Assembly: GCA_002430835.1 (NCBI GenBank)
Contig: DJDA01000031.1
Span: 1-18,216, forward strand
Length of the DNA: 18,216 bases
Origin: Brevundimonas sp. UBA5936
GTDB lineage: Bacteria; Pseudomonadota; Alphaproteobacteria; Caulobacterales; Caulobacteraceae
Direction: 5' to 3'
Below the pieces are notes generated by a model, which saw only the letters and a program-made list of their open reading frames with translations, ran no database searches and was not told the origin of the DNA. This document shows positions 6,029 through 14,783 of this stretch, in pieces; position 1 is the stretch's first letter, and each line of letters opens with the position of its first letter. The position numbers and the translations under genes are program-made.

Positions 6029-7693
6029 TTGACCAAACCGAGCGCAAAACACGACCCTTGGCGCATCACGCGGCGACTGGCGGGGCTGGCCTATGAGCTG
6101 ACGCCGCAGATGTTCGCGGTCGCCACCTTCCTGCTGGGCGGGGTGATGCTGCTGTCGGCGGTGACGCCCGCCTTCAGCGACCGGCTCAGCGCGCTCGGGC
6201 GCTTCTATCCGCCGTTGCTGATCGATCTGTCCCACTTCGCGGCCAGCGTGACCGGCTTTGTCCTGCTGCTGATCTCGGCGGGGCTGTGGCGGCGGCGGCG
6301 CGGGGCCTATTACGCGGCGCTGGCGGTCCTGATGGTCGGGGCGGTCTTCTCGCTGATGAAGGGGCTGGACTGGGAGGAGGCGATCGAGCTGACCCTGGCG
6401 GCGGCCCTGCTGACGCCGTGCCGGTCGGCCTTCAATCGTCGCTCGCGCCTGGGCGAGCCGCTGCGGCCGGGCTGGCTGCTGATGCTGGCGGCGGCGGTGG
6501 CGGCCATGCTTTGGCTGGGCCTCTTCGCCTATCGCGACACGGCCTATACCGACGAGCTGTGGTGGACCTTCCTGGTCGACAAGCAGGCCTCGGGCTTCCT
6601 GCGCGCCGGGGCGGTGCTGGCCCTGCTGACTCTGGCGGTCGGGGTGCGCTCCCTGTTGACGGCGCCGGGCGCCCGCAGTCACGGCCCCGCCGCGCCGGCC
6701 GATGTCGAACGCGCCCGACTGGCGCTGGAGACGGCTGAGATCGCCACGCCCGAGGCGGGCCTGGCCCTGCTGGGCGACAAGGCCCTGTTGTTCAGCCCGT
6801 CAGGGCGCAGCTTCATCGCCTATCGCGTGCGCGGCCGACGCTGGATCGCCATGAGCGAACCGGCGGGCCTGAAGGAAGAGCGGTTGGAGCTTCTCTGGGC
6901 CTTTGCCGAGATGGCCGACAGCTACGGCGGGGCGGCGGTCTTCTATTCGGTGGGCGAAGGGCTGCTGGCCGATCTGGCGACGCTGGGCCTGGCCATGCGC
7001 AAGGTCGGCGAGGCTGCGGTGATCGACGCCGCCCATTTCACGACCGAGGGCAAGGGCAAGCAGAACCTGCGCACCGCCGTGAACCGGGCCGAACGCGAGG
7101 GCGCCAGCTTCGAGGTGGCCCCGCCCGGCGCGGCGCGGGCGCTGGAGGTCGAGTTGCGCGCCGTGTCCGACGCCTGGCTCAAGCATCACAACGGCTCGGA
7201 GAAGGCTTTCTCGCTGGGTCGGTTCGACCTCGACTATCTGGACCGCTCGCCGGTCGCCGTGGTGCGCGAGAACGGCCGCATCGTCGCCTTCGCCAATCTT
7301 CTGGTCGGGGCCGGCGGGCGCGAGGCGATGATCGACCTGATGCGTCATGATCCCGAGGGGCCGCATGGGATCATGGACTATCTGTTCACCCGCACGGCCC
7401 AGTGGGCGCGCGAGCAGGGCATGGAGCGGCTGGACCTGGGCATGGCGCCCCTGTCGGGTCTGGAGGATCGCCGCATGGCGCCGGTCTTCGCTCGCGTCGG
7501 CGCCCTGGTGTTCGAGGAGGGGGGCGCCGTCTACGGCTTCCAGGGCCTGCGCGCCTACAAGGCCAAGTTCGGCCCCGTCTGGCGGCCCAAATTCATCGCC
7601 GCCCCGACGACCACGCCCCTGGCTCTGGCCCTGCTGGACGTGGCCTTGTTGACCAGCGGCGGCTGGCTGGGCCTGCTGGGGCTGAAGAAGTAA
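6029..7693 (+). CDS. MprF-like phosphatidylglycerol aminoacyltransferase (short form)
   Basis: A 554-residue membrane enzyme. The soluble C-terminal half (about 225-530) is a DUF2156/LPG-synthase domain, with FSPSGRSFIAYRVRGRRWIAMSEPAG, QNLRTAVNRAEREGASFEV, AFSLGRFDLDYL, AMIDLMRH, GIMDYLF and LDLGMAPLSGL. This family transfers an amino acid (often Lys or Ala) from aminoacyl-tRNA to phosphatidylglycerol, making the membrane more cationic and resistant to cationic peptides. About six membrane segments precede it (around 28-46, 62-86, 93-111, 116-130, 148-167 and 188-210). Full-length MprF flippase-synthases usually have about 14 segments and over 800 residues, so the N-terminal flippase part is absent or reduced. 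The start is TTG with GGAGG four bases upstream; ATG 6110 is an in-frame alternative. The amino-acid specificity is unknown. Confidence 0.83.
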   Translation: MTKPSAKHDPWRITRRLAGLAYELTPQMFAVATFLLGGVMLLSAVTPAFSDRLSALGRFYPPLLIDLSHFAASVTGFVLLLISAGLWRRRRGAYYAALAVLMVGAVFSLMKGLDWEEAIELTLAAALLTPCRSAFNRRSRLGEPLRPGWLLMLAAAVAAMLWLGLFAYRDTAYTDELWWTFLVDKQASGFLRAGAVLALLTLAVGVRSLLTAPGARSHGPAAPADVERARLALETAEIATPEAGLALLGDKALLFSPSGRSFIAYRVRGRRWIAMSEPAGLKEERLELLWAFAEMADSYGGAAVFYSVGEGLLADLATLGLAMRKVGEAAVIDAAHFTTEGKGKQNLRTAVNRAEREGASFEVAPPGAARALEVELRAVSDAWLKHHNGSEKAFSLGRFDLDYLDRSPVAVVRENGRIVAFANLLVGAGGREAMIDLMRHDPEGPHGIMDYLFTRTAQWAREQGMERLDLGMAPLSGLEDRRMAPVFARVGALVFEEGGAVYGFQGLRAYKAKFGPVWRPKFIAAPTTTPLALALLDVALLTSGGWLGLLGLKK

Positions 7694-7704
7694 CCGCCAG
7701 CCAC

Positions 7705-7732
7705 AAAAAAGGCGGCCCGCAGGGGCCGCCTT
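7705..7732. terminator. Intrinsic terminator between mprF-like and typA
   Basis: Arms 7709-7718 (AAGGCGGCCC) and 7723-7732 pair over 10 bp with loop GCAG. Minus-strand transcripts (typA) run into six Ts (complement of 7705-7710), a strong signal. On the plus strand the following TTCTTCATTT is a weaker tract for the MprF-like gene. Confidence 0.85.
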
Positions 7733-7755
7733 CTTCATTTCGGCTGGTCGCCGGA

Positions 7756-9588
7756 TCAGTCGGCGCGGACGCGCTTCTTGCGGAAGGAGGGGTTCAGGAT
7801 TTCCTTGCGCAGGCGGATCGACTTGGGCGTGACCTCGACCAGTTCGTCTTCCTCGATATAGGCGATGGCCTGTTCCAGGCTCATCTTGCGCGGCGGGGTC
7901 AGGCGCACGGCCTCGTCCTTGCCCGAGGCGCGGACGTTGGTCAGCTGCTTGCCCTTGATCGGGTTGACGTCCAGGTCGTCCCAGCGGCTGTTCTCGCCGA
8001 TGATCATGCCCTGATAGGTCTTCTCGCCGGCGTTCACGAACATGACGCCGCGATCTTCGAGGTTCCACAGGGCGAAGGCGGCGGTGTCGCCGTCCGAGTT
8101 CGACACTAGAACGCCCTTCAGGCGGCCTTCGATGGCGCCCTTGTGCTCTTCATAGTGCGAGAACACGCGGTTCAGCACGCCCGAGCCGCGCGTGTCGGTC
8201 AGGAACTCGCCCTGATAGCCGATCAGCGAGCGCGACGGGCACTTCAGCTGGATGCGGGTCTTGCCGGCGCCCGACGGGCCCATGTCGGTCATTTCAGCCT
8301 TGCGGGCCGACAGCTTCTCGATGACGACGCCCGAGAATTCCTCGTCCACGTCGATCATGACGTCTTCGATCGGCTCCAGCTTCTGGCCGTTCTCGTCGGT
8401 CTGATAGACCACGCGGGGACGCGAGATCGACAGCTCGAAGCCTTCGCGGCGCATGTTCTCGATCAGCACGCCCAGTTGCAGTTCGCCGCGGCCGGCGACT
8501 TCATAGGCGTCCGAGCCCGGCGTCTGGGTGATGCGGATGGCGACGTTGGCTTCGGCTTCCTTCAGCAGGCGGTCGCGGATGACGCGCGACTGCACCTTGT
8601 CGCCTTCGCGACCGGCCAGCGGGCTGTCGTTGACGCCCACGGTCATCGAGATGGTCGGCGGGTCGATCGGCAGCGACGGCAGGGCCTCGGTCACTTCCAG
8701 GGCGCACAGGGTGTCGGCCACGGTGGCTTTCGACATGCCAGCGATGGCGACGATGTCGCCGGCTTCGACGCCGTCGTCGATCGGCTGACGCTTCAGGCCG
8801 CGGAAGGCCAGCACCTTGGTGATGCGGCCCTGTTCGATGGTCTTGCCGTCGCGCGACAGGGCCTTGATGGCCATGCCCGGAACCGCCTTGCCCGAGTGGA
8901 TGCGGCCGGTCAGCAGGCGGCCCAGGAAGGGGTCGCTTTCGATCAGCACGTTCAGGATCTGGAACGGCTCGTTGACGCGGGCCTGGGCGGCCGGCGCCGG
9001 GACGTGGTCGACGATCAGGTCGTACAGCGGGTGCAGGTTCTCGCTCGGTTGAGCCAGGTCCAGCGTGGCCCAGCCCGAACGGCCCGAGGCGTAGATGACC
9101 GGGAAGTCCAGCTGCTCGTCATTGGCGCCCAGGGCGGCGAACAGGTCGAAGGTCTCGTTCAGAACGCGGTCCGGATCGGCGTGGGCGCGGTCGACCTTGT
9201 TGATGCACAGGATGGGACGCAGGCCCATGCGCAGGGCCTTGGTCAGCACGAACTTGGTCTGCGGCATGACGCCTTCTTCGGCGTCGACCAGAAGGACGCA
9301 GCCGTCCACCATGCCCAGGATGCGCTCGACCTCGCCGCCGAAGTCGGCGTGACCGGGGGTGTCGATGATGTTGATGCGGGTCTCGCCCGCCTTGCCGTTC
9401 CACAGCACCGAGGTGCATTTGGCCAGAATGGTGATGCCGCGCTCGCGCTCCTGGTCGTTGGAGTCCATGGCGCGTTCCGTGGTCGCCTCATTGGCGCGGA
9501 ACAGGCCCGACTGGGCGAGGAGGGCGTCAACCATGGTCGTCTTGCCATGGTCGACGTGGGCGATGATGGCGATGTTGCGCAGGTTCAT
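7756..9588 (-). CDS. typA: Ribosome-associated translational GTPase TypA/BipA
   Basis: A 610-residue translation-factor GTPase that binds ribosomes and helps 50S assembly and growth under stress or cold. The G motifs are complete: G1 AHVDHGKTT (10-18), G2 RGITI (50-54), G3 DTPGH (76-80), G4 NKVD (130-133) and G5 near ASGRSGW. EF-G-like domains follow, and the TypA-specific C-terminal domain contains SHYEEHKGAIEGRLKGVLVS and ENSRWDDLDVNPIKGKQLTN. The C-terminus is KKRVRAD. ATG 9588 (MNLRNIAIIAHVDHGKTT) is chosen because it matches the family N-terminus and the usual length of about 607; GTG 9618 and TTG 9639 are in-frame but lack SD sequences. The SD for 9588 is itself weak. The gene lies 155 bases downstream of yeiH on the same strand. 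Confidence 0.96.
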   Translation of the reverse strand: MNLRNIAIIAHVDHGKTTMVDALLAQSGLFRANEATTERAMDSNDQERERGITILAKCTSVLWNGKAGETRINIIDTPGHADFGGEVERILGMVDGCVLLVDAEEGVMPQTKFVLTKALRMGLRPILCINKVDRAHADPDRVLNETFDLFAALGANDEQLDFPVIYASGRSGWATLDLAQPSENLHPLYDLIVDHVPAPAAQARVNEPFQILNVLIESDPFLGRLLTGRIHSGKAVPGMAIKALSRDGKTIEQGRITKVLAFRGLKRQPIDDGVEAGDIVAIAGMSKATVADTLCALEVTEALPSLPIDPPTISMTVGVNDSPLAGREGDKVQSRVIRDRLLKEAEANVAIRITQTPGSDAYEVAGRGELQLGVLIENMRREGFELSISRPRVVYQTDENGQKLEPIEDVMIDVDEEFSGVVIEKLSARKAEMTDMGPSGAGKTRIQLKCPSRSLIGYQGEFLTDTRGSGVLNRVFSHYEEHKGAIEGRLKGVLVSNSDGDTAAFALWNLEDRGVMFVNAGEKTYQGMIIGENSRWDDLDVNPIKGKQLTNVRASGKDEAVRLTPPRKMSLEQAIAYIEEDELVEVTPKSIRLRKEILNPSFRKKRVRAD

Positions 9589-9743
9589 TTCGGGCTCGGG
9601 CGGACTGTGTTCGGTCACGGATGGGCCGCGCCGCTGCAAGAAGGTTGCAGAGAAGGGAAGGGTTCGGGGCGCCTCTTACAGGGATGCGGGCCAAAACGCC
9701 AGTCCAGTGCGTAATCGCGTTCAGCGGCCGCCGCCGCCAGACT

Positions 9744-10790
9744 TCAGCCCAGCGGCAGGAAGGCGATCACCGCCAGCGCCAGCAGCCCGATCAACAGGGC
9801 CGACAGGGCGGCGACGGCGGCGACGCGCGGTCCGGCCCGCGCCACGGCGCGCGGATCGACCATCAGCCCCAGCGCCGCCATGGCGATCAGCGTCAGGGCC
9901 GAGACGGAGGCCTGCAGCGGCGGCAGGATCGCCTCGGGCAGCCAGCCCAGCGAACGGACGGCCATCAGGGCCAGGAAGACCAGGATGAACCAGGGCGCCA
10001 TCTGGTGCAGCTTGGGTCCGCGCCCGGCTTCGCTCTGTTTCGAGCGCATCAGGCCCAGCACCAGGCAGACCGGCCCCAGCATCAGCACCCGCACCAGCTT
10101 GACCACGGCGCCCGTCTGGACGGCGGCCAGACCGGCGGGCGCGGCGGCGGCCAGCACCTGCGGCACCGCATAGACGGTCAGGCCCGCCAGCACCCCGACC
10201 CGCGTGGCGTCATAGCCCATCATGGCCCCGACCACGGGAACCAACAGCACCACGGCGACGCCCAGCACGGCGGTGAAGCCGATGGCGGCGGCCACGTCTT
10301 CGCCCTCCGCCTCGATGACGGGGGCGACGGCGGCGATGGCCGAGTTGCCGCAGATGGCGTTGCCGCAGGCGACCAGCAGGGCCATGGCGTGCGGCAGGCC
10401 GAACGCCCGGCCCAGGGCGTAGCCGCCGACAATGGCGACGGCGACCACGCCGACGATGGCCAGCAGCAGCCAGGGACCGAGCGCCACGACCGCCGCGCCC
10501 GAAACCGTGGCGCCCAGCAGGGCCACGGCGACTTCCAGCAGGGTCTTGGCGCTGAAGCTGACGCCCGGCATCCATAGCGACGACGGCGTCCAGATCAGGC
10601 GCAGCCCCGCTCCGATCAGGATGGCCAGCACCAGGCCCTCGATCCACGGATGCTCGAACAGTCGGGTCTCGACGATCTGCAGCCCATAGGCGGCACCGCC
10701 GATGGCGGCCGACAGCGCTACGCCGGGCAACAGGCGCGCCGGGCCCGTCAGGCGGCGGGCAGGGGCGGCGGGGTCGAGGGCGACGGTCAT
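9744..10790 (-). CDS. yeiH: YeiH family putative sulfate/sulfite exporter (UPF0324)
   Basis: A 348-residue polytopic inner-membrane protein with about nine to ten predicted helices. It carries the YeiH/PF03601 landmarks: LAILIGAGLRLI, a long segment WMPGVSFSAKTLLEVAVALLG, the signature LLVACGNAICGNSAIAAVAP, TVYAVPQVLAAA, and VKLVRVLMLGPV. Members are annotated as putative sulfate exporters, and in enterics yeiH is linked to sulfite tolerance; the substrate is not proven. ATG 10790 (MTVALDPAAP) is chosen over an upstream TTG that would add twelve non-family residues. GGAG lies rather far upstream, so initiation may be weak. It is divergent from a YeiE-like LysR gene, the same arrangement as enterobacterial yeiE/yeiH. 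Confidence 0.88.
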   Translation of the reverse strand: MTVALDPAAPARRLTGPARLLPGVALSAAIGGAAYGLQIVETRLFEHPWIEGLVLAILIGAGLRLIWTPSSLWMPGVSFSAKTLLEVAVALLGATVSGAAVVALGPWLLLAIVGVVAVAIVGGYALGRAFGLPHAMALLVACGNAICGNSAIAAVAPVIEAEGEDVAAAIGFTAVLGVAVVLLVPVVGAMMGYDATRVGVLAGLTVYAVPQVLAAAAPAGLAAVQTGAVVKLVRVLMLGPVCLVLGLMRSKQSEAGRGPKLHQMAPWFILVFLALMAVRSLGWLPEAILPPLQASVSALTLIAMAALGLMVDPRAVARAGPRVAAVAALSALLIGLLALAVIAFLPLG

Positions 10791-10846
10791 GCGGTTCTTA
10801 TCCGCTCCGCCATCTGATCGATCCAACGCGTAGTTATGGACTTAAC

Positions 10847-10863
10847 GATCAATATAATTGATC
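10847..10863. promoter_or_regulatory. Palindromic operator candidate between yeiH and yeiE-like gene
   Basis: GATCAAT-ATA-ATTGATC is a perfect 7-bp dyad with a 3-bp centre, extending imperfectly on both sides (TTA at 10842 and TAA at 10866). It is AT-rich in a GC-rich region, sits 8 bases before the regulator's ATG and 57 bases from the yeiH ATG. This suits a LysR-type autoregulatory site (dyad of the T-N11-A type) shared by the divergent genes. It also overlaps where the regulator's ribosome site would be; no clear SD is visible there. Confidence 0.6.
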
Positions 10864-10871
10864 AATAAGCC

Positions 10872-11759
10872 ATGACGCTGGAACAGCTCCGCATCTTCGT
10901 CGCCGTGGCCGAGCGCCTGCACATGACGCGGGCGGCCGAGGCGCTGCATCTGACCCAGTCGGCGGTCAGCGCGGCGGTCAATGCGCTGGAGACGCGACAC
11001 GGGGCGCGGCTGTTCGACCGGGTCGGGCGCGGCCTGGCCCTGAACGCAGCGGGAACGGCCTTCCTGCCCGAGGCGCGGGCCGTGCTGGCGCGGGCCGAGG
11101 CGGCCGAGCGGCTGCTGGACGAACTGGCGGGGCTGAAGCGCGGCTCGGTGCGGCTGTTCGCCAGCCAGACCATCGCCGCCTATTGGCTGCCGCCGCGCAT
11201 GGCCGCCTTCGCCCAGAGTCATCCGGGCATCGAACTGCATCTGTCGATCGGCAACACCCATCAGGTGATCGAGGCGGTTCTGGCGGGCCAGGCGGAGCTG
11301 GGCCTGATCGAGGGCGCCGAGGACGCGCCCCGACTGGAGCGGACACGCATCGCCGCCGACCGGCTGATCGTGGTGGCGGCGCCGGGGCATCCGCTGGCGG
11401 ATCGAGACAGGGAGTTGGCGGCGTCTGACCTGAAGGCGCTGGACTGGGCCCTGCGTGAGGCGGGATCGGGCACCCGCAGCGAGTTCGAGGCGGCCCTGCC
11501 GCGCGGCCTGGCGGCGTCGGACCTGAAGACGGCGCTGGTGCTGCCGTCTAATGAGGCGATCCTGACGGCGGTGGCGGCCAGCGCCGGGGACGGCGGCGGC
11601 CTGGTCACGGCGATCTCGGAACTGGCCGCCCGGCCCCTGATCGAGGCGGGGCGGCTGGTTCGTCTGCCGCTCGAACTGCCCGAGCGGCCCTTCTATCGGC
11701 TGCGGCACCGCGAACGCGGGGCCAGCCGGGCGGCGGAGGCCTTCACCGCCGCCCTTTAG
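10872..11759 (+). CDS. LysR-family regulator, YeiE-like
   Basis: A 295-residue LysR-type transcription factor. The N-terminal winged HTH (residues 1-60) is typical: MTLEQLRIFVAVAERLHMTRAAEALHLTQSAVS split by a helix turn, then ALETRHGARLFDRVGRGLALN. A linker helix (60-90) and a periplasmic-binding-like effector domain follow (RLFASQTIAAYWLPPRMAAF, IELHLSIGNTHQVIEAVLAGQAELGLIEG, WALREAGSGTR). This GNTHQVIE/LREAGSGTR type matches the CysB/YeiE/CbbR side of the family, and the divergent yeiH supports YeiE. It probably controls yeiH in response to a sulfur oxyanion, which is an inference from enteric homologues. There is no good SD before ATG 10872. It ends six bases from the convergent OPT gene. 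Confidence 0.88.
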   Translation: MTLEQLRIFVAVAERLHMTRAAEALHLTQSAVSAAVNALETRHGARLFDRVGRGLALNAAGTAFLPEARAVLARAEAAERLLDELAGLKRGSVRLFASQTIAAYWLPPRMAAFAQSHPGIELHLSIGNTHQVIEAVLAGQAELGLIEGAEDAPRLERTRIAADRLIVVAAPGHPLADRDRELAASDLKALDWALREAGSGTRSEFEAALPRGLAASDLKTALVLPSNEAILTAVAASAGDGGGLVTAISELAARPLIEAGRLVRLPLELPERPFYRLRHRERGASRAAEAFTAAL

Positions 11760-11765
11760 TCTGAC

Positions 11766-13814
11766 TTAGACCTGAGCCGAACGGCGGCGCACCCAGGCGT
11801 AGAGGGCGTAGGTCAGGACGACGAAGGCGACAACGCCTGCGATCATGGCCGGCCATGCGGTCTTTTCGGGCAGCAGGGCGAAAGGCGCCTCGTTGCGCGT
11901 GCTGACGATGACGGCGGCGGTGAAGACGCCGAACAGGCTCTCGCCCACGATCAGGCCGGACGCCAGCAAGACGCCCATGCGGCGGGCCACATCGGCGTAG
12001 CGGGTCGACTTGACCGCCCGGTCGTACAGCCAGCCGCAGACCGCGCCGATGACCAGCATGGTGGTGACGGCGGCCGGCAGATAGACGCCGATCCCGGCGG
12101 CCAGCGGCGGCAGCTTGATCTTATCGTTCGTCGTGCGGCGCAGGATGATGTCGAGGATGATGACCAGAACGCCGACCACGGCGCCGATGCCGATCAGATC
12201 CCAGCGCAAATCGCCGCTGATGACGCCCTTGGCCAGGGCAGAGATCAGGGTCGCCTGAGGCGCCGCCAGGGTCTTGGAGCCCTGGACGATGGCGGGCGGG
12301 CCGCCTTCGAAGCCGAAGGCCTGGTTCATCATGTCCAACACGAAGGGGATGACCAGGGCGCCGGCGACGACGCCGACCAGCAGGGCCGTCTGCTGACGCC
12401 AGGGGGTGGCCTCGACCAGCTGGCCGGTCTTGAGGTCTTGAAGGTTGTCGTTGGCGATGACGGCCACGGCGAAGACCACGGCGGTGACGATCAGGGCGAA
12501 GGCGACGATGGACGGGTCGGCGGGAACCCCGGCGATGGCCAGCACGCCCAGCATCAGCAGGGAGGCGATGATGATGGCCAGGATGCCGACGCCCGACACC
12601 GGGCTGTTGGACGAACCGATCAGACCGGCCATGTAGCCGCAGATGGCGGCCACGGCGAAGCCGATGACCACGACATAGACCAGGCCGCCGATGACCAGCA
12701 GCGGGGCCGATCCGGCCAGGCTGGTGCCCTGAGCCACGACGGCCAGCAGGACGGCGATGCCGACCAGGGCGGCGACCGAGATCAGGCCGACCAGCTTGAT
12801 GGGAATGTCCTGCTCGGCCAGCTCCAGCGTCTCGCCGTGGGCGCGGCGCGCCTGGGCGGAAATGGCAGAGGCCAGGCCGGCGGCCAGGGGTTTGGCCAGC
12901 TTGGCCAGGGTCCATAGGGCGGCGACGCCGATGACGCCGGCGCCGATGAAGCGGACCTCCTGGGCCCAGACGCTGACGGCCAGGCGCTCGGCGCCGGCGT
13001 CGGCCGGAACTGTGGCGGCGATGGACGGCACGCCGTTGGCGGCGGCCCAGGCGACGAACTCGGGCGAGGTCAGGATGGGCACGAAGATCAGCCAGGCCAG
13101 GACCAGGCCGAACAGCTGGGTCAGGCCGACCGCCAGACCGATCAGGTGGCCGGCGCCCAGCAGGGCGAACTGCATGGAGAAGCCGACGCCGGTCGCCCCG
13201 CCGCCCATGGCGGCCGGAAGGCGCAGGAAGGCGGTGGTCTCATGGGCGAAGACGCGGGCCGAGGCCAGGAAGCCGAAGAAGGCTGAGGCGATCGCCCCGC
13301 CGACGACGACGAACAGGCCGGACTTGTTCTCGCGCACGGCCTCTTCGGTCTGCTCCGCGCCGGGCGAGCCGACCTTCAGCACCTCGGCGGCGGCGACGCC
13401 CTCGGGGTAGGGCAGGCCGCCCTGGACGACCAGGGTGCGGCGCAGGGGAATGGAGAAGGTCACCCCCAGCACCCCGCCCAGGACGCAGATCATCACCGAC
13501 TCCCAGAAGGGGAAGTTCATCCACCAGCCGATCATCACCAGGCCGGGCAGGACGAAGATGATGGCGCTCATCGAGCCGCCGACCGAGGCGACGGTCTGGA
13601 CGGTCATATTCTCCCAGATGGTCGAACCGCGGAACGCCCGCAGCAGCGCCATGGAGATGACCGCCGCCGGTATGGCCGAGGCGAAGGTCAGGCCGACCTT
13701 CAGCCCCAGATAGGTGTTGGCCGCCGTGAAGACCGCCGCCAGCAGACAGCCCAGGATCAGGGCGCGGATCGTCAGTTCGATGCGTTTGCCGGTTCCGGCG
13801 GGTTTGTCCGTCAT
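11766..13814 (-). CDS. OPT family oligopeptide transporter
   Basis: A 682-residue polytopic membrane protein with about 14-16 hydrophobic helices. The OPT-family signature is visible at the N-terminus: ELTIRALILGCLLAAVFTAANTYLGLKVG interrupted only by normal variation, then SAIPAAVISMALLR, ENMTVQTVASVGGSMSAIIFVLPGL, and LVVQGGLPYPEGVAAAEVL. Later parts have SSNSPVSGVGILAIII and ANDNLQDLKTGQLVEATPWRQQ, both recurrent in bacterial OPT proteins. The family imports oligopeptides or metal-chelate conjugates using the proton gradient; the substrate here is unknown. ATG 13814 follows a CGAGG SD. It is a single gene, divergent from mutM with a 104-base spacer. Confidence 0.92.
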   Translation of the reverse strand: MTDKPAGTGKRIELTIRALILGCLLAAVFTAANTYLGLKVGLTFASAIPAAVISMALLRAFRGSTIWENMTVQTVASVGGSMSAIIFVLPGLVMIGWWMNFPFWESVMICVLGGVLGVTFSIPLRRTLVVQGGLPYPEGVAAAEVLKVGSPGAEQTEEAVRENKSGLFVVVGGAIASAFFGFLASARVFAHETTAFLRLPAAMGGGATGVGFSMQFALLGAGHLIGLAVGLTQLFGLVLAWLIFVPILTSPEFVAWAAANGVPSIAATVPADAGAERLAVSVWAQEVRFIGAGVIGVAALWTLAKLAKPLAAGLASAISAQARRAHGETLELAEQDIPIKLVGLISVAALVGIAVLLAVVAQGTSLAGSAPLLVIGGLVYVVVIGFAVAAICGYMAGLIGSSNSPVSGVGILAIIIASLLMLGVLAIAGVPADPSIVAFALIVTAVVFAVAVIANDNLQDLKTGQLVEATPWRQQTALLVGVVAGALVIPFVLDMMNQAFGFEGGPPAIVQGSKTLAAPQATLISALAKGVISGDLRWDLIGIGAVVGVLVIILDIILRRTTNDKIKLPPLAAGIGVYLPAAVTTMLVIGAVCGWLYDRAVKSTRYADVARRMGVLLASGLIVGESLFGVFTAAVIVSTRNEAPFALLPEKTAWPAMIAGVVAFVVLTYALYAWVRRRSAQV

Positions 13815-13918
13815 GCGGGAGCCTCGTGAATTTGCCGGGAGGCTAAGCCTGAAAGCCAGGCCGTGACAACGGGGCGCGCCTCTTCTCTGGCGCCCTTTCA
13901 GCCGCTACCTCTGCATTC

Positions 13919-14782
13919 ATGCCCGAATTACCCGAAGTCGAAACCGTCCGTCGCGGCCTGGAGCCCGTGCTGGAGGGCGCGCGCCTGACCGCGCCGCGCC
14001 AGAACCGGCCGGACCTGCGCTTTCCTTTCCCGGAGCGCTTCATCGAACGGCTGGAAGGGGCGACGGTGCTGCGGCTGGAGCGGCGCGCCAAATATCTGCT
14101 GTTCCCTCTGTCGACCGGCGAGACCTGGGTGACGCATCTGGGCATGACCGGCCGCTTCACCCTGGAAGGCGTCGCCCCCGGCGTGTTCGAGACGGACGCC
14201 CCCATTGTCGGCAAGCATGAGCATATGAGTCTGACGGCCGACCGGGGCGGGGTGCTGACGCGGCTGGGCTACGCTGATGCGCGCCGTTTCGGCTTCATGG
14301 GTCTGATCCCGACCGAGGCGGTCGAAGGTCACGCCTGGTTCGCCAAGTTGGGGCCGGAGCCTCTGGGCAACGCCTTCTCGGGCGCGCACCTAGCCGAGGC
14401 CTTCGCGGGCAAGGCGCAGAACATCAAGGTCAGCCTGCTGGACCAGAGCATCGTGGCCGGTCTGGGCAACATCTATGTGTGCGAGGCCCTGTATCGCGCG
14501 CGCATCTCGCCCCTGACGGCGGCGGGCAAGGTCAGCCGCCCTCGGTTGGAGCGGCTGGCGCTGGAGGTCCGCCATGTGCTGGGCGACGCCATCGCGGCGG
14601 GCGGCTCGACCCTGAAGGACTTCGCCAACGTCGAGGGCGGCCAAGGCTATTTCCAGCACAATTTCGACGTTTACGGCCGCGAGGGCGAGGCTTGCCGTAC
14701 GGAGGGCTGTTCCGGCGTGGTGGCGCGCGTGGTCCAGGGCGGGCGCTCGACCTTCTTCTGTCCGGTCTGCCAGAAACGGTGA
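13919..14782 (+). CDS. mutM: Formamidopyrimidine-DNA glycosylase (Fpg/MutM)
   Basis: A 287-residue bifunctional glycosylase/AP lyase that removes 8-oxoguanine and FaPy lesions. Catalytic N-terminal Pro2 and Glu3 are present in MPELPEVETVRRGLEP, Lys58 lies in RAKYLLF, and His73 in VTHLGMTGRF. The helix-two-turn-helix region has QNIKVSLLDQSIVAGLGNIYVCE split across the conserved turn. The C-terminal zinc finger has Cys259-X4-Cys264-X16-Cys281-X2-Cys284 with the conserved RSTFFCPVCQ; the C-X4-C first half is common in alphaproteobacterial Fpg. The start is dictated by the need for Pro at position 2; no SD is evident. Its stop lies directly against a repeated AT-rich element (14784-14846). Confidence 0.97.
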   Translation: MPELPEVETVRRGLEPVLEGARLTAPRQNRPDLRFPFPERFIERLEGATVLRLERRAKYLLFPLSTGETWVTHLGMTGRFTLEGVAPGVFETDAPIVGKHEHMSLTADRGGVLTRLGYADARRFGFMGLIPTEAVEGHAWFAKLGPEPLGNAFSGAHLAEAFAGKAQNIKVSLLDQSIVAGLGNIYVCEALYRARISPLTAAGKVSRPRLERLALEVRHVLGDAIAAGGSTLKDFANVEGGQGYFQHNFDVYGREGEACRTEGCSGVVARVVQGGRSTFFCPVCQKR

Positions 14783-14783
14783 A

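Noticed and set aside
9589..9639. N-terminal extension of TypA from TTG 9639 or GTG 9618
   Set aside because: No SD before either codon, and the added residues are not TypA-like; ATG 9588 gives the standard N-terminus and length.
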